From: Eutreptiella sp. 'Long Island Sound 2002'
Taxonomy: Eukaryota > Euglenozoa > Euglenophyceae > Eutreptiales > Eutreptiaceae
Direction: 5' to 3'
Length of the DNA stretch: 64,000 bases
Assembly (NCBI GenBank): GCA_964036045.1
Contig: OZ038383.1
Coordinates: 40,570,354 to 40,634,353, forward strand
The notes beneath the pieces are model-generated. The model saw nothing but the letters and a program-made list of their open reading frames with translations, was not told where the DNA came from and ran no database searches. The translations under genes were made by a program, and so were the position numbers. Positions 34,678-46,010 of this stretch are shown here, piece after piece (position 1 is the stretch's first letter; each line of letters starts with the position of its first letter).

Positions 34678-36432
34678 ATGCAACGCCCACCCTCCAGTCG
34701 AGCATTTGGGGGCATGAGACCTCCATCAGGGGGCATTCAGGCGGCTGGATTCAATGCACCTGGCAGCAGGGCAGGTCCGGGCACACAGTACGGCCAACCG
34801 ATGGTGGGCATGGGGAACGCACTAAATACCCAACTTGAAGTAACTTTACGGCCAGTGACCAAAGAGGGTCTTGGTGGCATTGCACCAGGGTCTCTGGGCC
34901 CTGGCCGCCAAGTTGCGGACCGGTCCTATTATCTTGGGATTCTGCGTGCAAAGAATGTGGAATTGCAGGCTGAGATCCAACGCCTCAACCAGGAGCAAGA
35001 GACCATCATCAAGAACAACGCAGCTCAAGTCTCGATGGATTCAAAGGCAAAAGGTTTGGAGAAGGAAATCCATGACCTAAAGAATTTATTGAGTGATTAC
35101 AATTTTGCTGTCTCCAAGGCGACGTCTGGGGCGGATTTGAATACTTTGAAGTCAGACACTGAGCAGTTGAAGGCGTACAACGCGCAGCAGAGCGAGAGAG
35201 TGGATCAGGTCTTCATTGAAAGCAAGCAAAGGGACAGTAAAGCCCGCGATTTGGAGAGTCAGATCAATCAGCAGCTGGAGGAAATGGACGCAAAACTGAA
35301 TGCAGAACCAGAGAAGAAAGCTCGGTATTTGGACTTGCGTGAAGAGAGTACGAAGCTGATGGAGGAGATACTGCCCAAACAACGAGATTTGGAGTTTCTA
35401 CAGCGGAAGCATAAAACACTGCAGACGGAGTTGAAGGGAGATCAAGTCAAGCAGGCAGCACTCAAGCTGCAAGACAGGAAGCTTAAGCTTGAACAAAAGA
35501 AGGCAGATACTCTGGAGGAGATAAAAACGCACGGAGGCACGCTTCCCGACGAAAAGACTCGGCTCATGAACCAGGTCAAGAGTGAGACCAATGAAATCGA
35601 GGCTCTTCAAGCTGAAGCCGAAGAGGTCAAGGCAGAAACCCAAAAAGTTAAGGAATCCTTGGCTGCATTGGAGAACGATCTGCTTGAGTACAAAGGCGAC
35701 CGTGCAGAGAAGTACAAAGAGTTGGAGGCGAAGGACCGGGAGATGCAGGACTTCATTGACAAGTTTGATGATAGCAAGAAGGAGACGGTGGATGCCATGA
35801 GCAAAACGGAGTCCAATATTGTGCACTTGTTGGAAACCATTGGTAAGAATTTGGCCGCGACGAACAATCTTCCCTCGCAGCAGCAGGTGCAAGAGATGAG
35901 TGCAGATCTGGAGTTCAAGAAGAAGCAAATGGACTTCTCCGTGTCGACCCACGAGCGATTGAAGAATGAGCTAGAGTTGAGAAAGAAGGAGCTGGAGAAG
36001 GTGGACAACCTGGACGCCAAGATCACAAGTGAATTGGAGGCTATCACAGAGAAGATCAGGCAAAACGAGGAGGCAATCAAAACGTACAGCAATTTGGACG
36101 CATTACGGCAGGATGCAGACGAGAGGAAGCGTGATCTCATTAAGAAGAAGACTGAAAGTTCTAATCTGCGGGATGCGCTAAAGACAGCGGTGCACCTCTT
36201 GACGGTCAGCAAGTATGAGCCCTTGAAGCAGTCGCTGGCAGAGAACGAAGTCTACATGAAACTGCAGCAGCAGGAGCAGAAGATCCGTGCTGTCTGGCAG
36301 AATGTGTTCCAGCTCTCCGACTTCGTTGCCCAGAAAGGTAGCGAGGCAGACTACTTGCCTTTGAAGGCCACGTGCTTGTCTATGTGTGAGGAGATCAATG
36401 ATTTGATCAAAGAGCACAACGCCCCCAAGTGA
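34678..36432 (+). CDS. IFT74: Intraflagellar transport protein 74
   Basis: This uninterrupted 584-codon frame ends in TGA, with no introns. IFT74 pairs with IFT81 in the IFT-B1 core that carries tubulin and other cargo into cilia. The first ~80 residues are a basic, Gly/Pro/Arg-rich disordered tail (RPPSSRAFGGMRPPSGG). Next comes TLRPVTKEGLGG and then VADRSYYLGILRAKNVELQ, the signature block of the family. Residues ~100-560 are almost continuous coiled coil with typical Gln/Glu/Lys heptads (YKELEAKDREMQDFIDKFDD is very like other IFT74 proteins). The C-terminus ends EINDLIKEHNAPK. Length is close to the usual ~600 residues. The start at 34678 is the first ATG before the conserved tail. It shows a flagellated host and, with no internal TAA or TAG, standard decoding. 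Confidence 0.95.
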   Translation: MQRPPSSRAFGGMRPPSGGIQAAGFNAPGSRAGPGTQYGQPMVGMGNALNTQLEVTLRPVTKEGLGGIAPGSLGPGRQVADRSYYLGILRAKNVELQAEIQRLNQEQETIIKNNAAQVSMDSKAKGLEKEIHDLKNLLSDYNFAVSKATSGADLNTLKSDTEQLKAYNAQQSERVDQVFIESKQRDSKARDLESQINQQLEEMDAKLNAEPEKKARYLDLREESTKLMEEILPKQRDLEFLQRKHKTLQTELKGDQVKQAALKLQDRKLKLEQKKADTLEEIKTHGGTLPDEKTRLMNQVKSETNEIEALQAEAEEVKAETQKVKESLAALENDLLEYKGDRAEKYKELEAKDREMQDFIDKFDDSKKETVDAMSKTESNIVHLLETIGKNLAATNNLPSQQQVQEMSADLEFKKKQMDFSVSTHERLKNELELRKKELEKVDNLDAKITSELEAITEKIRQNEEAIKTYSNLDALRQDADERKRDLIKKKTESSNLRDALKTAVHLLTVSKYEPLKQSLAENEVYMKLQQQEQKIRAVWQNVFQLSDFVAQKGSEADYLPLKATCLSMCEEINDLIKEHNAPK

Positions 36433-36700
36433 GGCCTGCGTTGTCCGCTCCAGGTAAAGCGCTAGCTGCGCATGCCAAGTGCAAAGGGCACTCGAGGCAA
36501 GGCACTGTGATCAGCTCAGCACGTGAGACAATTTCGCAGAACACTGCAGATGGACGCATCACAGAGGCTCCTGAAGAAGCATCAGGTCCTCTTTATGGAG
36601 CGCATGTTAAGGACTGTGATGGGTTGGCGGTTGACAGGACACCAGCTTCTTGAGTCTCCAATGTGATGCCCGCTCCCCCGAAGCCAGAGTAGGGGAATGC
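36433..36700. other. IFT74 3' flank
   Basis: No coding or clear polyadenylation signal recognised. It ends at a 24-bp repeat. Confidence 0.35.
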
Positions 36701-37346
36701 CATGCACGCAGTGCGCACGCAGTGCGAAGTTTTGGATGTTGGCTAATACTCGAACCCTAGTTTGGCCCCTTTTCACAAGTTTTTGGTTCCGTACCAGGGT
36801 TTTTTTGGCTTCCCAAGCATTTAGGATGTGGCATATTTGATTTGTCAACCATTTCCCCCTAGAAGAGGCCCATCGACAAAGTGTACACAGTCGACACGAC
36901 CCGGATCTCGACGTCGTCATTGTCGACACTGCAGCGAGCCTCATATCCGTAGAGGCGGTTTGATTCGCCCTGCAGAGTACTCTTCCCGACAGATAGTACG
37001 TGCACCAAAACCTTGGTATACTTCAAGGTGATTCTCGAACCGAGATGCTCAAGATCATCGATCGGTATGGCCACGTCCACAACTGCAAAGAAGTCAACGT
37101 GGTCATCGTCGCTCGAAGGCTCTCGATCGCCGATACTCGATGGTGGCGAGTCGACACCAGGACCGGACAGTTCTTCTTCGACGATGCTGTTGGTTATAAC
37201 TACAACCAGAAGTATCGATGGGCACCTGGCCAACCCTATGGTATTGACACCTTTCAGTCTTCCCCCTAGTAAACAGGTGACAGGTATTCTTAGGTGAGTA
37301 TCCTAGCCTCTGTGTGCGCAATATGCACGCAGTGCGCACGCAGTGC
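36701..37346. repeat. 24-bp direct repeat pair flanking 0.6 kb
   Basis: CACGCAGTGCGCACGCAGTG with flanking bases occurs at 36702-36726 and 37323-37346 in the same orientation. The unit itself has internal GCACGCAGTGC symmetry. The enclosed 0.6 kb holds the TCGA-rich open frame described separately. Confidence 0.7.
36859..37233 (-). CDS. Open frame in TCGA-rich block, unidentified
   Basis: A 124-codon minus-strand frame has an acidic middle (PSSDDDHVDFF) followed by alternating hydrophobic strands (VVDVAIPIDDLEHLGSRITL). The block is unusually rich in TCGA compared with its surroundings, and long frames are open on plus as well (37000-37297), so strand choice is uncertain. No family is recognised; it might be an exon of a transferred or mobile gene. 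Confidence 0.25.
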   Translation of the reverse strand: MARCPSILLVVVITNSIVEEELSGPGVDSPPSSIGDREPSSDDDHVDFFAVVDVAIPIDDLEHLGSRITLKYTKVLVHVLSVGKSTLQGESNRLYGYEARCSVDNDDVEIRVVSTVYTLSMGLF

Positions 37347-37349
37347 AAA

Positions 37350-39045
37350 CACTTGGCCTAGGAGGGTTCTGTGTCCAGCGCAGACGCTCTGCAGTCGTAA
37401 TTATCTGGATTTGAGTCCTCAGCAAATGTTACATATGATAGCGCTGAGTTTGTGTAAGACGTCAATGTTTGTGTCACAGAAACAAGGGCTGCAGACACGG
37501 TGGTTTGCGAGGTGTGTTGCCAGGTGTGGTGTGCCCCGTGCCCAGCATAGCTCATTCTTTCTGCCGCTGATTAGGACCCTCCCTCCCCTGCCCGGGCCTT
37601 GAGCAGCCACCTTTTGTCATCAAACCAGGGACCGAAGTGCACACCCTTTCTTGTTTGAGTTTTAATGGCGATTTTTTCTGCAGGACTGCCCAGGCATGCG
37701 CTCCCCTACAAACAGATCCCTGGCCCCTGCTTTTCAAAATTGGAAATTGATTGATTGCTTGGATGCATGTAGTGTCACCTGTTGTACAGAATGCATCTTG
37801 GGCTCAGTGCCTGCTGCAACAGGCCTGAGGTGTTAGGTGCATACTATTACGTCGCCAACCACATGGCATGGTGCACATGCACGTTGCAAGGGGACCATGC
37901 AGGTGCTGATCGTCTTGTATGATGTGTTGCCTGAATGCGAGGGAGACATAAAGCGAGGTGGACGCTGGAGGGAGTGCCTGCAGGTTTATGGTAATAGTAC
38001 CAGTGCATCTGGAGTGGAGAACCTCAAATCACGGGGATAATTTTTGTGAATAAAGTTTTTTTCAATGCAAAGCACTGCACACATGCCTGAGTGTTCCAAC
38101 CCATGGTCTCATGGTGTGTGGTATACAATATGCTGTGGATATGGTTTTCTTTGGGTTGCATATGTTTGTGTAGGTGCCCCTCAGCAAAGTGTGGATGTAC
38201 GCTACTGTGTTGCTACTCCTGTGCTTACCGGCAGCTCTCCAGAAACCCGCGCGACTTGCCCCTTGGGTGAGTCTGGGGGCTGGAATGGGTAGAAGCCCCA
38301 TGGACTATTGCTCCTTAATATGATTTCCTTCCTTCCTACTCCTGTGCTTTTAACTGTATGCCTATGATTGTATGTGAGTTAATTTCCCCCCCAGTTTTGC
38401 TCTTTCTTTTTCAAGGGAAATGCAGTCCCTGTGACATGGATTCAGAGCAATGTCATGACGGTCCAGTTGTAGAATAGTTGAATTCAGTATACTGTGGATT
38501 TTGTTGCTCCCCATGGGATATTGACATTATAGTTTGCTCACTGACCAGGTTTTGTCACCCACAGTGAACCTGCATCTAACCTGTTTCGAAGATTATCAAT
38601 GCTTTGTATTACACTTAACCCAGGACTCCAATTGGACAAGGGCATATGGATCTGTTGGAAGAATCGCATTGCAGTTGGGAATTAGCAAGGAAATAGTTTC
38701 AATACGAATCGTTTCCTGCAAAGAGGCTTGTCTCTGAAGCCATTGTGGCGCCCTTTGGGTGGCCCCGAGCGCTTTTGACAGCCGGAGTATCAGCGGGAGG
38801 TCGTGGATGGTTTTGTATTTACAAGGAACAGGTTTGGGCGCTTGCTGCCTGATGGCTTGCCACTGCTGCCACTCATCTGAAGGTGAATGCTTTTGTATTT
38901 GCATTTTGACGCGCACAGAATTCAGCTAACATATCAACCTACAACCGCCCCCCAATACCGCATGCGCCCAGCACCTCCAGATGCTTGTGTGGCAACAGAG
39001 CACCGGAAAATTCTATTGCCCTCGGCAAGGCACCTCGAAGAGAGA
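37350..39045. other. No gene seen
   Basis: Unique-looking noncoding sequence with short frames only. Confidence 0.4.
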
Positions 39046-39049
39046 CTAG

Positions 39050-39140
39050 AGTCAGTCAATTAGGCTGACAGTCAGCCAATCGGTCAATCAGTCAGTCAAG
39101 CAGTCAGGCAGGCAAGCAGTCAGGCAGGCAGGCAGGCAGA
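39050..39140. repeat. (CAGT/CAGG)n tetranucleotide repeat
   Basis: Imperfect tandem CAGTCAGT then CAGGCAGG units, immediately before a poly-T run. Confidence 0.85.
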
Positions 39141-39509
39141 AACAGTTATTTTTTTTTCCGGCGTAAGTCGAGTCTGGGAAAAAAAAAGCTTGAAAATGTA
39201 TGGCAGGTGAATTACGCTTTTCTTTTTTATCTGCAACCTACTGCACAAAAAAGAAATGAGTCACGCTTTCTCAAACATCTAACGTAATTCGCTTTTTTTT
39301 GTTACGCGGCCTACGCCTTCTTTGATACGCGACCTACACCTTCTTCTATACGCCACCTACTGCGAAAAAAAATAAGCGAATTACGCTTTTTCAAAAGAAA
39401 AAAAAGCGCCGTACTTTTTTTTGTTGCGCGGCATACGCTTTTTTTGACACAAGAGTTACGCTTTTCAAAAGACCGTGATTTACCCTCAAAAAAACAAGGA
39501 AACTTCCCA

Positions 39510-40050
39510 CTGCTGAATTTGTCCCCCGCTCTAATGCGTTGGGGATCCCCCAGACGGCAAGGGTGATGTAGCCACGAGGCCCACTTGTGGGCCACTTCTG
39601 ATTTTTTTCACCGCTGTAAAGCGTTGGGGACCCCCAAGATGGCAGGATTCATGTAGCCACTAGGCCCACTTGTGGGCCACTTTTTTTTTGACACCCACTG
39701 TCAAGCGTTGAGGACTCCCAAGACGGTAGGGGTGATGTATCCACAAGGCCCACTTGTGGGCCACTCTGGATTTTGTCTCCCGCTCTGAAGCGTTGGGGAC
39801 CCCCCAGACGGCAGGGGTCATGTAGCCACGAGGCCCACATTTGGGCCTCTTCTGATTTTAACTCCCGCTCTCAAGCGTTGGGGACCCTCAGGACGGCAGG
39901 GGTGATGTAGCCACTCAACGGGAGGGGTGATGTGGCCACTCGTCCCACTTGTGGGCCACTTCTGTTTTTGTCCCCCGCTTTGAAGTGTTGGGGATCCCCG
40001 AGAGAGCAGGGGTGATGTAGCCAGTAGGCCGACTTGTGGGCCACTTCTGT
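39510..40050. repeat. ~110-bp satellite, about five units
   Basis: A unit containing GGTGATGTAGCCACxAGGCCC, ACTTGTGGGCCACTTCTG and GCTCT(A)AAGCGTTGGGGACC recurs near 39530, 39620, 39710, 39790, 39870 and 39990, with one short internal duplication. Minus-strand frames across it are only translations of the repeat. Flanking sequences (39150-39480 and 40060-40200) share TACGCTTTTTT-type phrases. Confidence 0.8.
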
Positions 40051-40228
40051 TTTGATAATTTTGTTTTGATACGCGACCATCTGGAAAAAAAATTAAGCGA
40101 GTTAAAACTTTTTTTTCTAAACAAAAAAAAAGCGAGGTAAACTTTTTTTGGTTACGCAACATACGCTTTTCTGGATGCTCGGCCTTTTGCAACAAGAGAA
40201 GTGAGTGACATGTGCTTTTTAAAAGAAA

Positions 40229-40852
40229 ATGTTATTTACTCCAAAGAACAATCTGTCTTGTAGGGTAATTGCGCTTTCAAATGGCGCCACTGCGGAGCAA
40301 AATGCCATGCAGCCTGTCCTTGACACTCCCCCCAAAGTAGCTGAGCCGTCAGATCCCGGCATTTCGGAGGAAGAGCATACAGCTATCTCTGTGACTGTAG
40401 CACGGATGGCGGCCCGTTGGACGCCCGTCAATGAAGCCAAGGCTCCTGTTGTGCGAGATTGGTTGAGCGACAAGGACGTTCTTGCGTGGCTTCACAACAA
40501 GTTGTACCACAATGAGATCGGTGAGCTCTTGCAATGGGAAGTCAGTGAAGGGCAATAACAAGGCCCGTCCATAGATCCTGTAGTCCGCTGCCTCTTCCAA
40601 CCCCCCACAAGTGATGATGCCCGTCCCTACGTGCTCATCCGTGGGAAGCGTGTCAAGGACCCCGAGGTGTACCCAAAGGGCGCAGAGGGTCGGTTGCTGA
40701 ACGACGAACGGTTTATTGACGGCGTCAAATCGTTCCCTGCGAAGGACAACCGTGACACTTGTGCAGGGAACAACAATCCGCGTGCAAAGCCCAGGACATC
40801 GGACACAAAGAGTGCTTTGATGTACAAGCGTGTGTTCGCCGATTGCTTCTAG
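40229..40852 (+). CDS. Small two-exon gene, unidentified
   Basis: Two plus-strand frames in the same phase are separated by a TAA that lies inside a candidate 54-nt intron (GTGAGC at 40521 to CCATAG at 40574). Removing it joins exon 40229-40520 to 40575-40852 in phase, giving about 190 codons. Exon 1 has a helical segment (VVRDWLSDKDVLAWLHNKLY). Exon 2 has PYVLIRGKRVKDPEVYPKGA and ends DCF before TAG. The start may be lower, since a TTGTAG acceptor-like site lies at 40262. A 208-codon minus frame (40349-40975) overlaps, so strand is not fully certain. No family is recognised. Confidence 0.4.
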
Positions 40853-40999
40853 TTGGCTCCACGCCATTAGGGTTGTATGTGAAGAATGTACTTGGCCCGA
40901 GGTGACCGGACGCAAGTGGTATTGCTTGCCGTCAGTGTAGTAACGCTTTTCTAAGCCACCCGCCCCCAAAGTCATTTCTCCCCTTTGCGGTCTCCAACC

Positions 41000-43715
41000 A
41001 CCGACAACTTTGTATCACTTGTGTGCAGGGGCTTCAAAAGTTTGTGCTTTAAATGATTTGAATCCGGGCTTGGTGAAACGAGGACAGCGTAGCTTGATTG
41101 TGAAAATAAGCGTAGCTTGCTTGTCTTTTTCGGTGTAAGTCGCGTATTTGTTTTTCGGGGTAAGTCACTTTTGTTTCCGGCGGAATGTTTTTTTGGTATA
41201 AGTCCCGTAAGTTTTTTTTTTCTATAAGATGCGTATAGACAAAAAACCCTTTTTCAAAAAAAACGGGGGGGGGGGTAAACACAACAAACACCCAACAACC
41301 GCCATTGCTACCGGAGGAGGTGAAGCATATAGCCTCCATAGACATTTTGGGTACCTCCGGCACGGTTAAAGCAATGGAGCCGTGGCGTGAAAGGTGGTTT
41401 TTGTTCTCATCACCGGCAGATGGCCCAAATAATGTGGAGCAACCCATATGAGGTGCCCACCATGATCCCAAACGAAAAATGCAATTTGCCCCTCGGCCTT
41501 TGCCAAGCAGTATCAAAGTGACTATATTGCTGCTGGCACCACCGGCTACAAGGCACCCACACGACACACACTCCACGGATCACGGGTTCATACCCCAATC
41601 ACGGAACCGTGGTTGTTGTCTTTTTCCGGTTTAAGGTGGGGAGTATACGCTACAGTGCAAGGTTCATGGGTAGCCGGCACCTATGGGAGGGGGAAGAGCT
41701 TACCCAGACGGTCCATGGAACATTCGATACACATTTCGTGCGGCCACCTCAAGGCAACGTTCAGCACTAATCTGGTTTGCGTTGCAGTGCAGCGAAACAA
41801 GACAATGTACTTTGAGTCGCGGCTATGACCATATACCTTTGTCACAGGGGTATTTGTGAGCTCGGTATCCGTTGCTCATGGCCCCGACACACCCAGCCCC
41901 CTAAAATATGGTACCTGTTTCGGGGGTCAGAAGACTCAAAGGTGAGGTCATCGGCTTTTTTATTCAACCTTGCTTCAAATCGTTTGAAGCACCAATTTTT
42001 GGAACACCTCCCCCCCCATAGACACCCCTGCAACATCGTATCCAGCTTAGGGGCAGTAGAGGGCTCATAAAAAAAAGATTCATTGGGGGATCGTTTTGTT
42101 AGGCCAAATAATGATTTTACAAGGGGTAAGACATGCGATATCATGCCTTGGGGTAACTGAAGGTTTTTTTGCCGATGTGTTACTTAGCATCATGCGTTCC
42201 CCGGAATGCTCCAGGCTGTGCAAAGATTTCTAATGGCAGCTTGCTTGCAAAATGCGAAGTTAGTGGCCTGTTTGGATTGTGACGGGTGCACCATAAACGG
42301 TGCGGAAGCCAATTAGAATATCTTGTACTGCTGGCGGTTGAACATTATTGTGCGAACTGGTGTTGCGGTCAGCACATGGTGGTGGGGGAGATGTGTTTTG
42401 TGCCCTCACATGTAGCCTGGAGGCTAGCACGGAATACAGCCGTACCATGCGGTGCACTGATGGTTTTTCCTCCCGATTTTTCCTCGTCTGGTATTTTTGG
42501 GTGCCACGTAGCATGGCCCAGCATGGGTGGAAAGTTTTTTGTATGGTTTCTAGAAGCCTGGAAATTTTTTCCGTGATTTTTCTCCTCCAAAGGTGCCTCC
42601 GATGTCGGGTCCGACTCCTGGGCCAATCAGGCTGCCACATGGAGCCCGGAAAAGGCTGCTTGGTGCACCCGATGTGAATTTTTCTTTTGCTTTTTATGAC
42701 TAGTGGATCAGACATACTGATAGATGTTGTTGTCATCCGGCATGCCCTGTTTTCAAAACCGCTTGTGTCACCATTGCCCAAACATGTTTCCCTATCTAGA
42801 CATGGAAACAACCCCCCCCTCTCAACCCCCAAACTTGGTGGCGCACAAAGCAAAATTCTTTTTCTCTTTTTTTCCTACTTTTGGCAAGTCACTGCCCCAC
42901 CCCAGCCCCCCTTTGAACAGGGATCCGCGGAGTCCCAGCGGCGCGACTTACCCCCAGGATGCTAGTGGGGATAAGTGACACACGAATTTAGGTGGCTTGT
43001 CCGGGGCATGGTCCATAGTCGCTTTTCCTCAAAACGAACTGATTTTTTTTCTTCGGTGCTTCACCATTATCTTCGTTGCTTCCCTTGCTGCCGTTGCTCG
43101 TTGTGAATCCTAGTTGGGGATGAGGTTTGGGACAAAAGTCACTTCTCTTTCTAGCACACCCTGCCTGAGGCGGCGCCCGATGGTGGCACACAGCCCCCCG
43201 AGCTCCAGTATGAACACTGCGGTCCTAGACCAACGGAGCCGGTAGAGAGGCAGGGCACCGGGGATGTCCTGGGTGGCCCCTCTAGCAGTTGGAGGACGCC
43301 CCCCAACCACTCATCCGGCTCATCTTGCCGCCGCATGCAGGGCCCGGCAACCAATAGGTAAGCTAGCTGTCCCCCATGCGCAGAGATGCTTTGCCTCTCC
43401 ACTCCTCCTGTCTATGAACGTTTTTGCTCGACACCTTTCTTAGGGGGGACAATGGCGCAACATGATTTCAATCTGCACAAGCATTGCCTTATGTGCCCTC
43501 ATCCCCGGCCTCTACCCCCTCAGTAGGGTGGGCGGAGCTGCCTGAGTTGCTGCTATATGGTGGTCAGGGCGACAAGTCACCGTGGGACTCTAACGCCGCC
43601 AAGAGCCTTTCGCGGCTTGCTTCGCCTCAACCACCAATGCTCACCCCCCCCTCCCCCCCTGCCCGCCCACCCCGCCCAAACAAGCATCCCCCTTAGCATC
43701 ATCCTAGGCTCCATC
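41000..43715. other. Mostly noncoding, includes dispersed repeat at 41771-41885
   Basis: Contains a G-run near 41265-41274, the dispersed repeat also seen at 23.5 kb, and a B-box-like GGGTTCATACCCC near 41583. Open frames over 80 codons exist (for example 42260-42853 on minus), but none has family features. Confidence 0.35.
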
Positions 43716-43719
43716 CTGA

Positions 43720-43980
43720 CACCGAAATCCACCATCACCACCCTGCCGAAATCCCCACCAAAGATCCTCCCAGCCCAACAGCAACCCCCCCACCCCCCCT
43801 CGCAAGCGTAACGACCCCATCACCCCAAGGATTGAGCAGTGGCTGGCGCAGCCCCTAGCAACCCTAGATGGCTTGGTCGATCTCGGTTGGAGGCGGTACC
43901 AATTTGCGTTGGACAGGCGAGGCCAAGTAGCTTTGTGGCAAGGTGGACCACGAGTGTCCAGGTGGGACTTCCTCAATTGA
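43720..43980 (+). CDS. Possible short exon, unidentified
   Basis: An open frame without its own ATG ends in TGA at 43978-43980. Its last 55 codons look protein-like (RIEQWLAQPLATLDG, RRYQFALDRRGQVALWQGG) after a Pro-rich run. It may be part of LINE D's 5' region or an isolated exon. Confidence 0.2.
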   Translation, partial: HRNPPSPPCRNPHQRSSQPNSNPPTPPRKRNDPITPRIEQWLAQPLATLDGLVDLGWRRYQFALDRRGQVALWQGGPRVSRWDFLN

Positions 43981-44338
43981 AGCCCGGAGAGGGCGAGGGT
44001 CATCGTGGCGCACACGGTACCTTGTCTACAACGCCATGCTGTTCCCATATCCCCTCTAAGAAGGCCACCGTTGCCGTCAGGAAAGACAATGTTGCCGGGG
44101 TTGGTGGCACACCAACAATCCTCGTTACCGCCCCTTCGCCCCCCCCCCCCCCTGCCCACGGACGTCTCGGCTACTAGGGCACCCACAACCACCAGCAGCA
44201 ACCCCAGCTGTCCAGCCGCCCGTCAGACGGCGCCTTTGTCTAGGCCCAGACACACACACTCCGACGCAAATGGCCCGTGGCGACCCGTCCAAACCCAAAC
44301 CCAAATCTGGCCCCGCAGAACGGCCACAATATCACCTG

Positions 44339-44449
<111 letters not shown>

Positions 44450-45545
44450 CGGCCTGGATAGTGACACATTGGCAGGAATTAAGGTGGTGCCCCATGTGCG
44501 CTACCTGGGTGCCCAGGTGGGACATGTATCCCCGGCGGTGGCCTACGAGCGGTGTGTGGCGCCGTTTGAGTCCCGCTGTACCAGGATCTCTCGCATGCCC
44601 CTCTCGCGGACACAGAAGGTGGTGCTCCTGCACACGTGGTGCTATCCGGTGTTGCAGGTGACTGCCATTGCACACTATCCACCCGACCTGGTAGTTAAGA
44701 GGCTCCGCAGAGCTCTTGTGATTGCTTTTCATGCCCAAAATTGGAAGGTGCCTTTGAACGTCCTGCATCTCAGTCCGTCTGAGGGAGGGATCGGTCTGTG
44801 GTCACCGGAGGTGTACCTCTGGACGACACATGCAGCAACCTTCACGCGTTATCTGCAGCAGCCGTCCCGGTATGGGCCTGGCGCCTATACCGTCTTCTCC
44901 AGCTGGTTGGAGCGTAAAGGCATGGTGCATACCCCCTCTCAGTTAGCCCTATTACAGCTGTCACCATGTTGCATTCGTAACGCGCCGTGGCTAGCCTCGT
45001 CAGTGAAGGCACTGTCCTCGCTGAACGCTGCCCAGAAGGGCCTGGGGCTAGAGTGGCAGGAACTGGCGGCGGCCTCCCTGTGGAATAGCCGCCTGCTGAC
45101 GGTCTCGGAAAAGTCCATTACTTGTAAGTTTTTGATACGCAGGGGGATTTTACGCCTCTCTGACGTCGTGGACACCAGTGCCTGGGTTGCCACAGTCTCC
45201 CGGGACTGGCGGGGGAGTAGGAAATTGCAGCCGCACCAGTACCAAGCCCTGCCTGCTCTGGTGCGTAGGTTGATCCCCGCTTGGGAGGGGCATCATTCGG
45301 TGCAAGGGGTTGTCCCCCCCCTCCCCATGGACCAGGGACTACAGTTCACTTCGATTTCGGCGGCGCTGGCGGCCCAGCGCCGTGCCGACAGGCTACAGCC
45401 CAAAGAGCTGTGGCAGGCGTTTCGCCGCCTGGCCCTCCCTCCGCAGGACCTAGATTTCATTCATGCCTGCCTTTGAAAGAAACTGTCGGTGGGGGCCCGC
45501 CTTCGGGCGATCCGGCCCTCTGTTTCGGACAGGTGCCCTTTTGAT
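44450..45545 (+). pseudogene. LINE D RT thumb/connection
   Basis: This is a 340-codon frame with VRYLGAQVGH (motif E), RISRMPLSRTQKVVLLHTW, LSPSEGGIGLWSPEVYL and, near its end, RRLALPPQDLDFIHACL. A TGA at 45474-45476 occupies the Trp position of the following KKLSVGARLRAI block. No TAA or TAG occurs inside. After about 45540 the knuckle (LEDIYHCTKAC) is one base out of frame. Confidence 0.75.
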
Positions 45546-46010
45546 TCCCTTGGAGGACATTTATCATTGCACGAAAGCGTGTTCCTGGCTCACCATACCG
45601 GTTCGGGCCCTGCAGTGCACCTTTCCGCTTGTCTGGGGTTCGGGGGGGAGGGTGCAATGGCCGTTTATGTTTTGATTATCCCCAGCTGTCCCTCACCAGG
45701 GCGCCAGGGATTCTGATGTGGAAGGCAGTGTGGGTGTTGTGGTCCTGCCGCTGTGAAGTGGTTTTTCAGAAAGCGCGCCTAACTGTAAATGATTATGTGC
45801 GGGTGCTGCACTCTGAGGTTTCCAAGTGGCTGGCAATGCCACACCTGTCTCTTGATCACGAGGCGGTGTGGATGTATGCAGGGGCCTTGCATGGGTGGCT
45901 GACGGACAGGAACATCCCCGTGTGTGAGGGCTCCGATGTAGCAGGTCAAAAGCGGCCGTGCCCCTCCCCGCAGCAACCGGACCGCTATTTCCGGCGACAG
46001 GCGGAAGAGA
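45546..46010 (+). pseudogene. LINE D zinc knuckle and linker
   Basis: Frame changes link the knuckle (LEDIYHCTKAC) to a Trp-rich linker (ILMWKAVWVLWSCRCEVVFQKARL) and an acidic stretch before RNase H. The segments keep LINE order but sit in three frames, so this copy needs at least two indels corrected to be read through. Confidence 0.6.

Noticed and set aside
34678-36432. Genome-wide use of TAA/TAG as Gln
   Set aside because: IFT74 has several dozen Gln codons, all CAA/CAG, no internal TAR, and ends in TGA. The recombinase ORF, LINE D RT and LINE B palm are also free of internal TAR. Decay of dead LINEs is the simpler reading; the bias is kept as a finding.
40349-40975. 208-codon minus ORF
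   Set aside because: The plus strand gives a phase-consistent two-exon model with more ordinary composition. Not fully excluded.
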